From Aphidius gifuensis (Eukaryota; Arthropoda; Insecta; Hymenoptera; Braconidae), in contig NC_057788.1 in the NCBI RefSeq assembly GCF_014905175.1, positions 18,260,154 to 18,324,153 of the forward strand: a stretch of 64,000 nt of DNA. The letters are read 5' to 3'. Positions 42,681-54,375 of this stretch are shown here, one piece after another. The notes beneath the pieces were generated by a model. It did no database searches, was not told the DNA's origin, and worked only from the letters and a program-made list of their open reading frames with translations. Made by a program: the position numbers and the translations under genes. The first letter of the stretch is position 1. Every line of letters begins with the position of its first letter.

Positions 42681-45600
42681 CTCGATGCAACCCGGGAAAC
42701 GCAAGTCCGGTCGTATACTTCACCCTGTGACTACGATCTTGGACGATGCTAACCGACAGGGTCTCGCATACGATTGGGCCACTCCTGAATCCAATCCTAT
42801 GTTGGAGAAATTGCAACGATCTCTTGGTCCCGGTAAAAAGATAACTTTCTTTTTGAACATCTCTATCGGTGGACGTTCTCTTAATGCTTTGATGGATTCC
42901 GGTGCGACGCGCACGTTCGCTGGGTTAGAAGGTATTCGATTGCTTGAGTCTTCGAATATTCAACCATTGAAAGTTCCCGGTAAAAAGGTTCTCGTAGCTA
43001 ACGGACAAGTGGAAATCATCCGACAAACGTCGATGACTCCAATTTCACTTGGTGGCCGTACGATCTCGATAAAAACCTTATGGATGCCCTCTTTGTCAGA
43101 GTCATTCATTATAGGTATCGACTTCCTGCGTATTGCTGGAATAGTTGTGGATTTCTTTGGACAGACGTGGTTCTATCGCGATCAGCCAAATAAATCGTTT
43201 TCGTTTGATCCTGTGGAATCCATACATAGCATTATTGCATGTAATGGATTACAGATCCCGAAAGAAGACGAACAACGTCGTCTGAAAGACCTGTTGGATG
43301 CACACATTGCTCCAACTCCAGAAGGTCTACCGCTCTCTAAGCTCCCGGCTCATATAATAAACGTGGGCGATCACGAACCGATCAAGCAAAGGGTCCGGAC
43401 GATGTCTCACCATAAGAAACTCGCTATATGGTCGGAGACAGACGTCATGCTCACGAATGGGGTTATCGAACCATCAGAAAGCGATTGGTCTAGTCCAGTC
43501 GTGATGGTTAAAAAGAAAGATAGCTCACTTAGGTTCTGTGTCGATTATCGACAAGTCAATGCAGTCACTAAAAAAGACGCATATCCGCTACCGAATATGG
43601 CCGCCTTGTTAGACCAACTACGTCAGGCAAATTATATCTCAACTCTTGATTTGAGTAAGGCATATTGGCAGGTAGAGTTATCGAAAGATTCTCGAGAGAT
43701 CTCGGCATTCACAGTTCCCGGTAGAGGTCTGTTTTAATTCACCAGGATGCCGTTTGGCTTATCAAACGCCCCTGCGTCGATGCAGCGAGCTCTCGACAAA
43801 TTATTGGGTCCCGAATTTTATTCACACGTCTTCGTCTATCTAGACGATATAATAATCGTGACGAAGACATTTGAGGATCACTTAGACTGGTTACGTAAGG
43901 TTTTCGACAAACTCAGAAGCGCTAATCTCACCATAAACAGAAACAAAAGTGAATTCTGTCGCGCACAGGTAAAATACCTTGGGTTTGTGATCAATAGTGA
44001 AGGGTTACAGGTGGATCCCGAGAAAACTTCAGCTGTGAGGAATTTTCCAACACCTCAATCGCCGAAGCAGGTCCGTAGGTTTCTTGGTATGGCTTCGTGG
44101 TATCGACGTTTCATTCCAGACTTTGCCTCTGTAGCTGCGCCGATCACGCAGCTAACCAAAAAGAGCAGTCGTTGGAAATGGGATACCGAACAACAACAAG
44201 CGTTCGATACTTTGAAAGAACGACTAACAACCACGCCTACTTTAGCCTGCCCTGATTTTTCGGCTCCGTTTACATTGCAAACCGATGCAAGTAGTGTGGG
44301 TCTCGGTGCTGTCTTGACACAGGTTCAGGATGACAAAGAAAGAGTTATCGCCTACGCGAGTAGAGCCTTAACTGATCCCGAAAAGAAATACACAGTCACT
44401 GAACAAGAATGTTTAGCTGTTGTATGGTCGATTAAAAAGTTCCGTGGATATCTCGAAGGATACCGTTTTACTGTGATCACGGATCATAGTAGTCTACGCT
44501 GGCTCCATAATTTAAAGGATCCAGGCAGTAGATTAGCAAGATGGGCTCTCGGATTGATGGAATATGACTTCACAATCGTTCACAGAAAGGGTGCTTTACA
44601 CCATGTTCCCGATGCGCTATTGAGAGCTCCCGAAGATGGGATAGCCATCGACGACATCTTGTCTTTACAGAATATAAAAGACAAATGGTATCTACGGCGT
44701 CGAAGAGCTATTCAACGCGATCTCGATAAGTTCCCGAATTGGAGGATCAGTAATAAACAGATGTATTTTCATCGCCCAGGGCCATTAGCCTCGGCAGAAA
44801 ATACTGATCTCGACGCGTGGAAGTTAGTACTACCACGTGAACTACGATCCCGAGCTCTTGCTGAATGTCATGACGATCCACAAGCTGGACATCAGGGCGT
44901 CAACAGGACCTATCGACGTTTGATCATAAGATACTTCTGGCCAGCCATGTATTTTGACGTGGTCAAATACATTGGTCGCTGTGGAATATGTCAACGTTGT
45001 ATGGTAGAGCAAAGAGTTCCCGCTGGTCTTATGAAACCACGAGTTATCAATCGACCATGGACTCGTATAACGGCCGACGTTATGGGCCCGTATATACGCA
45101 GTAAAGAAGGTTACGGTTATGTTCTCGTTATACAAGATACGCTCACGAAATGGATTGAGATTGCTCCATTAAGAAAGGCTAACGGTGCGAATATTTGTAA
45201 GATCTTGAAAAATAACGTACTATCTCGTTGGGGGATACCGAAAGAAATGCTCACGGACAATGGTACCGAATTCCAGAACAAGGATATACGAGCTCTGGCT
45301 AGCCAGAACCGTATAAAATTGATCACGACGCCACCATATCATCCACAAGCGAACCCCACTGAGCGTGTTAATCGCAGTGTAAAAATGATGATACGTGCGC
45401 TGCTGGAAGACAACCATAGAGAATGGGATGTATATCTTAGCGACATATAGTTCGCTTATAATACATCTTATCATGGCTCACTACAAGCAACTCCGGCATT
45501 TGCGAATTTAGGCCGAAAGTTAGAACAGAAAGGATCACTAAGAAGGGAATTAGAAATGGATCACGAAAGTATTGAGATAGGTTCTCGAGAATGGCTTGAA

Positions 45601-45912
45601 TATATGAGACGCCATGATGCTCTAAGACTAGCTTTCAAATTCGCTTTGAACGAAGCTAGCGAACGTCAGGCTGAGCAATATAACAAGCACCGTAGGGATC
45701 TCGAATACGAAGTTGGACAACTCGTGCTCGTTAGAAATCGAGAATTGTTCAAAGCACAAGCGTATCGAACAGCATCGCTAAACAAACCGTTTATGGGTCC
45801 CTGGATAATTGTAGAAAAATTATCACCGACAGTGTATCGGTTGACGGATCTCTCTGGAAAGGATAAAGGCAAGCTCTCGATTACAGACTTGAAACTGTAT
45901 AAAAAGGAATGA
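42681..45912 (+). pseudogene. gag end and pol of element C, two stop codons
   Basis: One frame runs across 42,681-45,912 with only two interruptions: TAA at 43,735-43,737 and TAG at 45,448-45,450, both single-base changes from sense codons. Domains: protease (LNALMDSGATRTFAG, FIIGIDFLR), reverse transcriptase (SDWSSPVVMVKKKD, RFCVDYRQVNAVT, YISTLDLSKAYWQVEL, FVYLDDIIIV), RNase H (LQTDASSVGLGAVL, VTEQECLAVVWSI, TDHSSLRWL) and integrase (HDDPQAGHQGVNRTY, CGICQRC, TADVMGPYI, LTDNGTEFQ, HPQANPTERVNR). The final part reads YEVGQLVLVRNREL and ends in TGA. All catalytic motifs remain. The young state (two stops, LTR copies nearly identical) fits its place between B and D. Confidence 0.9.
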
Positions 45913-46016
45913 CATGGGATGTCAATTGTGTTGGACAAGCTAGTCGTGTCCATAGGTCAGTAGAAGGGTAGTTGGTTCTGTCAGTTTCGGGTCGAAACTT
46001 CCCTCACGGGGAGGAG

Positions 46017-46337
46017 TGTAACGAAATTTATTGCTGGTACCATGATTTCATTTATTGGTTCTGGTGTCATTGTAATTTCATGGATCATTAATGGAGGTGA
46101 GTATTTTTCTCAGTTGTTTCTTGGGTATTAACAACTTTTGGAATACGTGGCAGTTGTTTGACGTTTTCCTTGGTTGGTAACTTAACCTGTACAGAAACTG
46201 TCACGACTTCCGGATCAACTACAGTTGATGTATTCATCATGTCACTTGGTTCGTCATGCTTGTCATTGTTTATATTTTGTATTGAAGCTGTTTTTTCTAT
46301 TTCGATTGTGTTTTCTTTGATTACTGGTTTTATTGTT
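46017..46337 (+). repeat. Junction: 16-bp LTR start followed by duplicated B flank
   Basis: After the polypurine tract the LTR begins (TGTAACGAAATTTATT) and then switches to GCTGGTACCATGATTTC, which is B sequence normally found left of the first LTR (35,558 onward). GCTGG is present in both partners near the switch point, so microhomology may have guided it. Confidence 0.8.
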
Positions 46338-47177
46338 TGTAACGAAATTTATTATTTCGCTGGTTCTCGAAATAAATAATTAACAAAAGAGCTCTAATTA
46401 TTTATTTGCATGTCAACTGAATTGTTAACAATTAATAGGAGTTAATTGTTAATAATTCTAAGGTTCACCGCATAGGCACTGTGGAGGGTCAAGTCTACTA
46501 CGAGTGGTGTCAGTGTGGCACATGTTTCGTATATATTCGAGGTCCCGTAGTAGACTTGATACGTTAAACCACGACCGGTGCTAGTTTTCCCCTCCATCCG
46601 TCAAAAAGACGAACTCTCCGAAGGCTACGGGCTGGATCGGATACCTATTCGTGTTGCGGGCTAGAAAAGCGTGCTGCGCATGTCCGGGACGATAGGTGGG
46701 AGAGCGCGCGAGTGGGGATTTAGAGGACTCACAGTAGCTTAGCACAGAACGCTATCGTTAGACGACACAACTTGTCTGGCTCTAGAACTGATCACTTCTC
46801 TTCTCTTGACTGGCTCTCTTGGTTCACTACTGGTTCTCTCGACATCGTTTGGATCTCTCGTAAAGGCTCCCTAGGTATCAGACGTTAAGTCCTGGTGAAA
46901 CTCTGTCTGAATTTCCAATGATGGACTAATACTAATGATCACGCTATATGGTTCTCTCATTATAATAATAATAATTATTATATTCTCGCTACATAATATG
47001 TATGTGATGGTTAGACCATCATTACACATAAATGTGTATGTGTGAGTTCACGAATGGATCGCTGTAAATAATAATAATAATATTGAGATATATTATTATT
47101 GCAATGGCAACGTATGTGTAAGACCTGGTCACGGATGGATCGCTGTATGGTTCCCTATACAAATTACATATCTCACA
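46338..47177 (+). repeat. LTR of element C, second copy
   Basis: 840 bp. Differs from 35,863-36,700 by a 2-bp indel (GAGAGCGCGCGAG versus GAGCGCGCGAG) and a substitution in an AAT run. It is followed by the leader that the first copy lacks. Confidence 0.85.
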
Positions 47178-47545
47178 TGTAGAATATTTGCTCCTACACT
47201 TATGATACTTGTGACGTCAATATTTTGCTATAGTATAGTCGCAATGTAATATAGGCGTATGTAACACACTATACCTGGTTCACGATAGTTCCCTCAGGTT
47301 TGGTTACGTATTTCATAGTCCGATCAGGTGGACCGCGCCCCTCTACCATTTCTAAGACTGAGTTAGGTTCTCGTATTTTGTTCTCGTTACTCCTACGACT
47401 GTTGGCTTCCGAGATAACCAACATGGCTCCCCCCGGTGATTTAGAGGAGGATGGTGAGAAATCCTCGTTGTTAACCTTGGCCGATAGTTCTCGCCGCGCA
47501 GGTCAGAAAATCGGTTACATGTTACATTTGTTGTTGTTGTTGTAG
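47178..47545 (+). pseudogene. Leader and gag start of element C, displaced
   Basis: Contains TGGTTCACGATAG (primer-binding-like) near 47,275 and an ATG at 47,423 opening MAPPGDLEEDGEKSSLLTL, then ADSSRRAGQKIG. Codon use matches element C. The capsid part that should follow is found only behind the first LTR copy. The frame ends at 47,543 where B sequence resumes (TTGTTGTTG, which is the Thr-rich start of B's third ORF read in reverse). Confidence 0.55.
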
Positions 47546-47902
47546 TAGTTTTGTTCATTGTGTCACTTGGTACTTGTTGTTGTTTCTCCTACTTACGGTC
47601 CTCCTCGTCCAACTCGATATTTAAATTGTTCATTGTTGTCTTGATTATAAAATGATACGAGAAAACAAAAATGATACGGTACTTATTAATTAAATTGTCT
47701 AGATCCAAATTGTTATTTACTGGTTTTCATTCAAACATACGATCATTGACAACCTGTCACTTGTTGAAACAACCTCTCACGAGTAAATGAATAATGCGCG
47801 CGTCACGTCAGGAAATTAAACTACATAAAAAAAAACAAAATTAAGAAAAGAAAAAAAGAAGGAAAATATTTACAGATGAATAGAAGTATGATTATATTTT
47901 TT

Positions 47903-50900
47903 TTAAATGTCTTTTAAATTCTTTACGTGTACATGCATACTTTCACCCTGTGAATTACTGACCATAACGCGAACTGGACTCAATATTTTAACAACTTTAT
48001 ATATTTCTGAATATTTCGGCATTAATTTAGCATTAATACCATCAATTGCTTTTGACAGAAGGTGCAAAAGAACACGAACTTTATCACCTACTCTTGGACG
48101 CCATTCTCTGTGCTTCTTGCGGTAATTTTTCTCTTGATTAGTATACGCTTTTGCTAGATTAACTCTAACTAAATCGAATGTTTCGTGAAGTCGTGCTATC
48201 ATGGTTTCATGATCCAGTTTCATGTTTGGATTATTCAATTCTACTTCTTTTCTCAAGCTTGTTGGTTGTTCAAGTTTACGACCATAATTTAAATAAGCTG
48301 GTTAACATTGAGTACTTTCTTGTTTTGCTGGGTTGTAGGCAAAAGTTAATTCAGGTAAATACTTGGCCCATGATCTTTGTGATTTTCCAACAAATTGTGA
48401 AATCATGGTCTTTAACACTCTGTTTACACGTTCTGTTGGATTACATTGAGGTGAATATGGAGGAATACGTAAGTGTTCCATCCCATATTCTTTCAGTGTT
48501 TTGGTGAATTCTTTACTTGTGTATTGCGATCCATTGTCACTAATCAATTTCTTTGGACAACCAAATCTTAAAATAATTTTTTCTTTTAATGCTTTAATGA
48601 TTGCATTACTTGTTGGTTGTCTCAATGGTATGACTTCAATCCATTTAGTAAATTTGTCATGAAATACTAGAAAATGTGTATATCCCTCTGACGATCTGGT
48701 AATTGGTCCAACGATATCAGTTGATTCTACTTCCCAAGGTGTGGAAGCGACCGTGGTGCCCATTGTACCTACTCTGCATTGTTGACTTGGCTTGTATTGC
48801 TGGCATTTATCGCAAGTGTGAACAAAGCTTTTAATGTCACGTTGCATACCAGGCCAATAGTAATTTAAAGAGGTACGAGCTATCGTCTTCGCAGCTTCCA
48901 GATGTCCTGCCGTCAGTGTGTTGTGGTTCTCTTCAATAACCTTTAGACGGAGTCGTTTAGGTACACATTATTTCCATGCTTCACCTCGTTGTTCTGACCA
49001 GCCAAGACTGGCGTGTAGATGTTTATATAACATGTTATCATTCACACAGTAATCGGGGAAATTTTCAGGATTTGACAAGACGTTTTGCACCATTTCTTGA
49101 TACCAGGTACATTGTTGCTCTGGCTCAATTGCAAGAACGACCTGTTCACCTTCAAATTCCTCGTGTTGTTGGTCGTTTATCACTGGTTGTCTCGACAGAA
49201 TGTCGGCGATGACATTGTCGGTACCTTTACGGTAAATTACTTCGAAATCAAACTGTTGTAAGTACAATAGCCATCTGGCTATTCTTCCACCTGGGTTTTC
49301 GAGATTGATCAGCCACTTTAGAGACTGGTGGTCAGTGATCACTTTGAACTTGTACCCTTCTAGGTAATGTCTCATTTTCTTTATACCCCATACAACAGCT
49401 AGACATTCTTTCTCGGTCGTGTGAAAATTCTTTTCTGTCTTGGTCAAGGATCTGCTAGCATAAGCAATAACGTGTTCAACCAGTTTGTCTTTTTTTTTGT
49501 GTTAAAACTATGCCCAGTCCTTCATTACTTGCATCTGTTTGTAGTATGAATTCATGTTCAAAGTCTGGTGGTGCTAGGACTGGTGCTTCTGTTATTTTCT
49601 TTTTCAACATGTTAAATACTTCTTGAGTTTCATCGTCCCATGACCATGGTTAATCTTTTTGGATCAACCTGGTCAATGGTTGGGTAAGTGTTGAACAATC
49701 AGGGATAAACCCGCAGTACCACCCTATCATGCCTATAAAACGTCTTCTTTCACTGAAGTTGGTGGTGGGATACTGGTTATTGCTTTGATTTTTTCTGGAT
49801 CAGCTTTTATACCTTGTTCATCAACTACGTGACCTAGGTATGTAATTTTTGTTTGTAAACATTTGCTTTTCTTATCGTTTATTTTTAAACCAGCATCATA
49901 AAGTCTTTGTAACATTATTTCGACTATTTTAACGTACTCTTCGAGCGTGGTATATAAGATTACAATGTCATCCAGGTATACAAATACTTTGTCGTCATAA
50001 TCAACACCCACCACATGGTCGAACAAACGTTGAAAAGTTGAACTTGCTGAGTGCAAACCAAATGGCATCACCTTGAAGTGAAATAAACCACGACCTGGTA
50101 CCGTGAATGCTGTGATTTCTTGGCTAGCAGGATCCATTGGTACTTGCCAAAACCCGTTCTTTAAATCAATGGATGAAAAATATTTAGCGTTTCTTAATTT
50201 ATCCAGTGTCGAGTCTATTTGTGGCAGAGGATAAACATCCTTCATTGTCACGTTGGTAACCCTCCTAAAATCAATGCAAAACCTGTATTCTTTGTTTTTT
50301 TTCTTCACAAGTACAACTGGAGAACTCCATGGACTTTTTGATGGCACAATAACACCTTCGTTTAACATTTTATCAGTTTCTTTGTTAATTATTTCTTGCA
50401 TTGCTGGATTTCTTGGACTATATCTGGTTTTAATTGGTTCCACATTTGGTTTAAGATGTAATTTATGAGTCACCAAATGAGTTCGTCCTGTCACGTTTTC
50501 AAATTGTTTCAATTTTTCTTGAATAATGTTATTGGCCATGCTCATTGTAATCTCGTTATTTCTTGTCTTTTCTGTGTTAACAATATTTAATTGAATTGTT
50601 GGTCCAAACTGCAATTCTAGATTGATTTGTTGCAGGATATCAATTCCTAGAATTATATCAGTTTTTAACTTTGGCATAACCATGAATGTGTACTCGATTT
50701 TACTGGCTATATTTGCCTCTACAATAATCTGTCCATCAATTTGTGCAGGGTTACCGTCGGCAACCGTGACTTTGTAATGATGGTAATAGGGTTGCCAACT
50801 TCCTTTTCTTGATATCTTCCCACACAGAGTGACCAATAAAAGACCGTCCAGCCTCAGTATCGATCAGTTCTTTATATAATATATTACCGATTATTACGTT

Positions 50901-51149
50901 TACAAATATACGACTATCTTTGACAAACAACAGTTGCTGGTTATTGTTGGTTGCTTGTGGTCTAAGTTGTTGTTGAAATTGTTGTGTAAATGATGGTACA
51001 GTAAAAGAACTTGTTGGCTGGAAGACTGGAGCTTTTACACAGCTTACTGGTAGTGATGAAAATGGTCTGTCATTCGACTTATTCTGGTTCTTGTCTTGAC
51101 CTGATGGTACTTCAGTCTTTGGTGGTAGACGTGGTGCCTTTGAACACAC
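47903..51149 (-). pseudogene. pol of element B, multiply broken
   Basis: Domains read leftwards. Protease-like region at 51,050-50,750, where the catalytic D-T-G is DTEAG, a Gly-to-Glu change that should kill it. Reverse transcriptase 50,836-49,733 (SPWSSPVVLVKKKN, RFCIDFRRVTNVT, SIDLKNGFWQVPM, FVYLDDIVI). RNase H to 48,968 (TEKECLAVVWGIKK, TDHQSLKWL). Integrase 48,960-48,302 (HTCDKCQQYK, ESTDIVGPI, ISDNGSQYT, PQCNPTERVNR). A C-terminal piece 48,256-47,903 (WRPRVGDKVRVLL). Frameshifts occur between protease and RT and near 49,735 and 49,480, with a stop at 48,302. B is clearly older than C and D by number of breaks. Confidence 0.88.
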
Positions 51150-51236
51150 ACATTCTTTGGTCCATACTCCCAGTTTACCACATTCAATACAGAACTTTTT
51201 AACGGCATTGCGACAATCTGGTCTTCTGTGACCTCG

Positions 51237-51830
51237 TTATCCACAACGCCAGCAACATTCATATTTAGCAAATGGTGTATTTACTAATGCTGCTACTTCA
51301 TTTTTCTGTATTAGTTTCTTTTTTTCAGGTTCGACTTCAATGGTTACTATACTGTTTTTCTCTTCCGCCAGTATGCGTTCGAATTCATCAGTAAGACGTA
51401 TCAGGTCATTTATGTCATAGATATCGTTCCTTCTGATATATCTTTTATATTCTGGACGTAGATTTCTCCACAAACGGTCTAGTTGAGCTGTGTAATTCAT
51501 ACCACCATGTCTTCTCATCAGTATTTGTAATTGTGTCACGTATACTTTTGCTGATTCATTACTTGCTTGAACGCGATTACGTATACGATCTTCCAACTGC
51601 ATGTGAATATCACCTGGAGCGAAATATCGCTTTAAGTCATAAGCTAATTCCTCCCAGGTTCTCCATGTTCTTATGTTGTTCCTGTACCACTCACTAGCTT
51701 TGTCTTTTAAAAACATTGGTATGCCTTTAATTAATTCTTCTTGTGTTAATTGATAATAGGTCGTAACCCCTTCAATTCTCTCTAGAAAAGACATAACTGC
51801 TTCTTCATCACCATTAAATGTGGAACTACA
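51237..51830 (-). pseudogene. gag of element B, N-terminus deleted
   Basis: Starts abruptly at the LTR remnant; the ATG at 51,836 lies in LTR sequence and is not the native start. Capsid motifs follow: FNGDEEAVMSFLERIEGVTT, DKASEWYRNNIRTWRTWEEL, LKRYFAPGDIHMQLEDRIRN and TAQLDRLWRNLRPEYKRYI. The first zinc knuckle (CCWRCG) is cut by TAA at 51,237-51,239, but the same frame continues with a second C-x2-C-x4-H-like knuckle before the protease. Readthrough is possible, but simple mutation is more likely given the other breaks. Confidence 0.8.
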
Positions 51831-52046
51831 GTACATCAGACTTCAAATTTTCAGTGCTATTGAACGCCGTCACAAAGCTCAGCAATATATTTCACTCAAT
51901 AAACTCAATTCACTAATTCACTAAATATTAATTAAACAATTAAACACTTTATTACACAATTTTAACAATGATGCAACGGCAGCTGTCAAAGAAACTGGTA
52001 TGGCGGTGTAGCAGCATGAAACGCTCAGAGCAAAGTGAGGTCGGTT

Positions 52047-52790
52047 GGTTGTACAACCATATAAAATCTAAACTACGTGCCGAAGCATTTCGTTTGCGAC
52101 GTAACCCTAGGAGTTGTTGCCTGCGCTCTCGAGAGAGCCGATTCTCAATTCTACCCACCCTCCAGGACACATCACCACCAAGCTTATTGACTCGCCAAAA
52201 TCCAGAGCCGGTTATATGCTTATAACTGAGCGATTCGGTTTCCTTGCACTCCTAATCACTATGCGCTCACTAGCCTCGGCGTAATTGAAAATACAAGTAT
52301 TCACGCGGGGAACCTCGGGAAGGCTCGCTCGTTGTGACAGCCCATCAATCACCAGTTTTTTGAAAAGGAGCTGAAGACAAAGGCACCTCTCCATTTTCTC
52401 ACTCTGCACATACGCGTTTATGTTACAGAGTGGTAGTTTTAATTTTTTCTCTATTCACAAATGTACAGAGTTTTCTCACTCTGTATAAGCTTTCATAATA
52501 CAGAGTGGTCTATATACATCCGAAGATTTTGTTCACACATTTTGTGTGAAGTTTCCTTACCCTGTACAAGCATTCGTCTTGATACAGGGTAGTATTTACA
52601 TATTATGCAAAGTTTCCTCACTCCGCATAAGCTTTCATAATACACAGTGGTTTTTCGGATATATACCATTCGGTATTTATTAGTTTTGGTATAAATAATC
52701 ATCTGGTGACTAAGTCAACCATTCCGACTCGTTGCTTGGTACTGTTCATAAGACCTGAACTGTCTACAATTATTCTACCCGGTTGTACAA
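52047..52790 (-). other. 732-bp insert in the leader of A, flanked by GGTTGTACAACC
   Basis: The palindrome GGTTGTACAACC occurs at 52,047-52,058 and 52,779-52,790. In sister element F the same leader has one copy (near 60,690) and none of the DNA in between, so ~720 bp were gained in A or lost in F with a 12-bp direct repeat. No coding match. It includes the hairpin series at 52,385-52,655. Confidence 0.6.
52385..52655. repeat. Four tandem hairpins (CACTCTGTA/TACAGAGTG type)
   Basis: Stem-loops at about 52,399, 52,477, 52,556 and 52,617. Unit 2: CACTCTGTA, loop, TACAGAGTG. Unit 3: ACCCTGTA, loop, TACAGGGT, which changes both sides of the stem together. Unit 1 pairs CACTCTG with CAGAGTG; unit 4 is degenerate. 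Spacing is 60-80 bp. Confidence 0.7.
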
Positions 52791-52974
52791 CCGGCGACGA
52801 GATTCTCGGCACTCTATACTCACCAACACAAACTCGTGTGCGCGTGAAGTCCACTAGCGACAACTACACAGTATGGCCGACAACCGCGCGAGTATTCAAA
52901 TATTTTAATATAACTTTTTAGTGATTTTAGGGTTTTTCAAGGTTTTTATATATTGTTTTGCTTATTTTGAAAAT

Positions 52975-53285
52975 ACTATTTGATTAATATCGCGTTCTCT
53001 ATAATTAATTACGTAATTAGGCGGAGTTGTCAATAAATATTGCGCGAAAGTACCTATTAATATCGCACCCAATAGATAATAAAATTATAAACAATAGAGT
53101 TGTTAGACAAATAAATATAAGTTAATATCGCGTTTTCCAAAATTAATTAAATGATTAGACGGAGTTGTTAGTGGGTAGTCGCTCGTTACCTAGCCAATAA
53201 TATCGCGCCTAATAATCATCAATTTATAAATAACGGAGTTGTTAACTATTGAAAATTGATTTTAAAATTTTTTCTTGATAACGGG
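52975..53285. repeat. Leader tandem repeat of element A (GGAGTTGT / TAATATCGCG units)
   Basis: Three ~115-bp units with TAATATCGCG and CGGAGTTGTTA lie next to the primer-binding site. The same units, inverted, occupy 60,235-60,500 in element F. Confidence 0.75.
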
Positions 53286-53302
53286 TCCCTGTTGGGGCGC
53301 CA
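53285..53302 (-). other. Primer-binding site of element A
   Basis: TGGCGCCCCAACAGGG, two bases after the 5' LTR end; similar to the tRNA-Lys-type sites used by many insect retroelements. Confidence 0.75.
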
Positions 53303-53304
53303 TT

Positions 53305-54375
53305 TGTAACGTGACATTTTTGCATGTTACCTTCTCGGACTAATTATCGAGTATTTTATTTGATTTATTTATAAATTTATCTCGAAACACAAAACTAACC
53401 AAACCCAATAACCAAAAACGTCAATTATTATTATTTTAATGTTAAAATCGTGTAGTTTTTAATTCGCCTTAAACTCGAAAAAGGCATGAGCTAAAATCAT
53501 GAGTTTTCAATTCGCCCTAAAACTCGAAAAGGCATGAGTTAAAATCGTGAGGTTTCGAATTCGCCCTAAATCTCGAAAAAGGCATAACACATTCATACCC
53601 AAGAACACAAAAGATCAACAAATCAATCAAATAGCGTATCAGTAATTAGCCTAGCGGGACGCTAGAATCGCTCAGTGTGTTGGTTGTGGTAGAAGGGCCG
53701 GATAAAGTCAGAAGGGAAAAAATAATTAATCAACTCAAAATAATTAACAAAACACATTATTATTTTTATACTCAAAACCAAAACGTAGGATTTATTTATC
53801 CAAAACTTAAACGTTAATCCAAAATACAAAACGTAAACTCAATAATCCAAAACGGACAACAAAACTTACGCGCGACCTTGAATTTAATATATTAATTAAA
53901 TTAACAAAAGGGGAACGCGAACCTAATTATTTAAACAAAAATAAAGTAAATAGTCAAAACGTAAATGTATGCTTGACATTGTCCATGATTCACACGGACA
54001 ACGCCCCAAAACCTACTTACAAAATCCACGTGTCTGCTAGGTCTCCAGCTAGACACATGAGTACCCTAATATACGTAAACCAAGAGCTGATCACGAAGCG
54101 TGTGCATCTCACCACGTCCCGCAGCCAAGAGAGAGAGTTCCGCCCGAAATTTTTCGGAGCAGCTTGGATCTACCAAGCTGTCCCCACTCAAAGTTATCCC
54201 TTCTCTCTTTTCTTGATAAAGAAAGGGGAAAATATACTAAATAATAATCATAGTAGTACAAAAAGAAAATATTGAATAATAAAATATATATATATAATAA
54301 ATGAAACGGAGACGTTGGTTGAAGGATTCGTTTGCTTGATGACTTTCCAGGTATAAGGCAGTGAGAATCACTACA
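53305..54375 (-). repeat. 5' LTR of element A
   Basis: 1071 bp. Internally it holds three copies of an ATTCGCC(C)TAAA-CTCGAAAAAGGCAT unit at 53,460-53,590 and is homologous end to end with the F LTR (59,135-60,179). Confidence 0.88.

Larger units (their letters stand above)
35558..47545 (+). mobile_element. Element C: Ty3/gypsy retrotransposon in B, rearranged, interrupted by D
   Basis: Order on the plus strand: B flank; LTR copy 35,863-36,700; gag lacking its N-terminus; element D; rest of gag and pol to 45,912; polypurine tract (GGGGAGGAG); only the first ~16 bp of a 3' LTR (46,017-46,032); then a repeat of B flank (46,033-46,337, same as 35,558-35,862); a second LTR copy (46,338-47,177); a leader and gag start (47,178-47,545); then B again. 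The 1143-bp block 35,558-36,700 and 46,033-47,177 is almost identical. The element is either a partial tandem duplication with deletions or an assembly error. Confidence 0.75.
34252..51878 (-). mobile_element. Element B: Ty3/gypsy retrotransposon inserted in A, interrupted by C
   Basis: The 3' LTR (34,256-34,882) is preceded on the minus strand by a polypurine tract (AAAGGGGGGGG, 34,894-34,883). The 5' LTR survives only as its first 53 bp (51,822-51,874) joined directly to gag, so most of the LTR, the primer-binding site and the start of gag were deleted. Both outer ends are flanked by AAGC (34,252-34,255 and 51,875-51,878). Coding order on the minus strand is gag, pol, then a third ORF into which element C inserted. 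Confidence 0.9.

Noticed and set aside
35683..46379. Identical 73-codon ORFs at 35,683-35,904 and 46,158-46,379
   Set aside because: Both lie in the duplicated block of B flank plus LTR start of element C; they run antisense to B's third ORF and have no protein features.
47300..47545. An independent small gene
   Set aside because: The frame starts after a retroelement LTR and leader and matches the composition of element C gag, so it is the displaced gag start.
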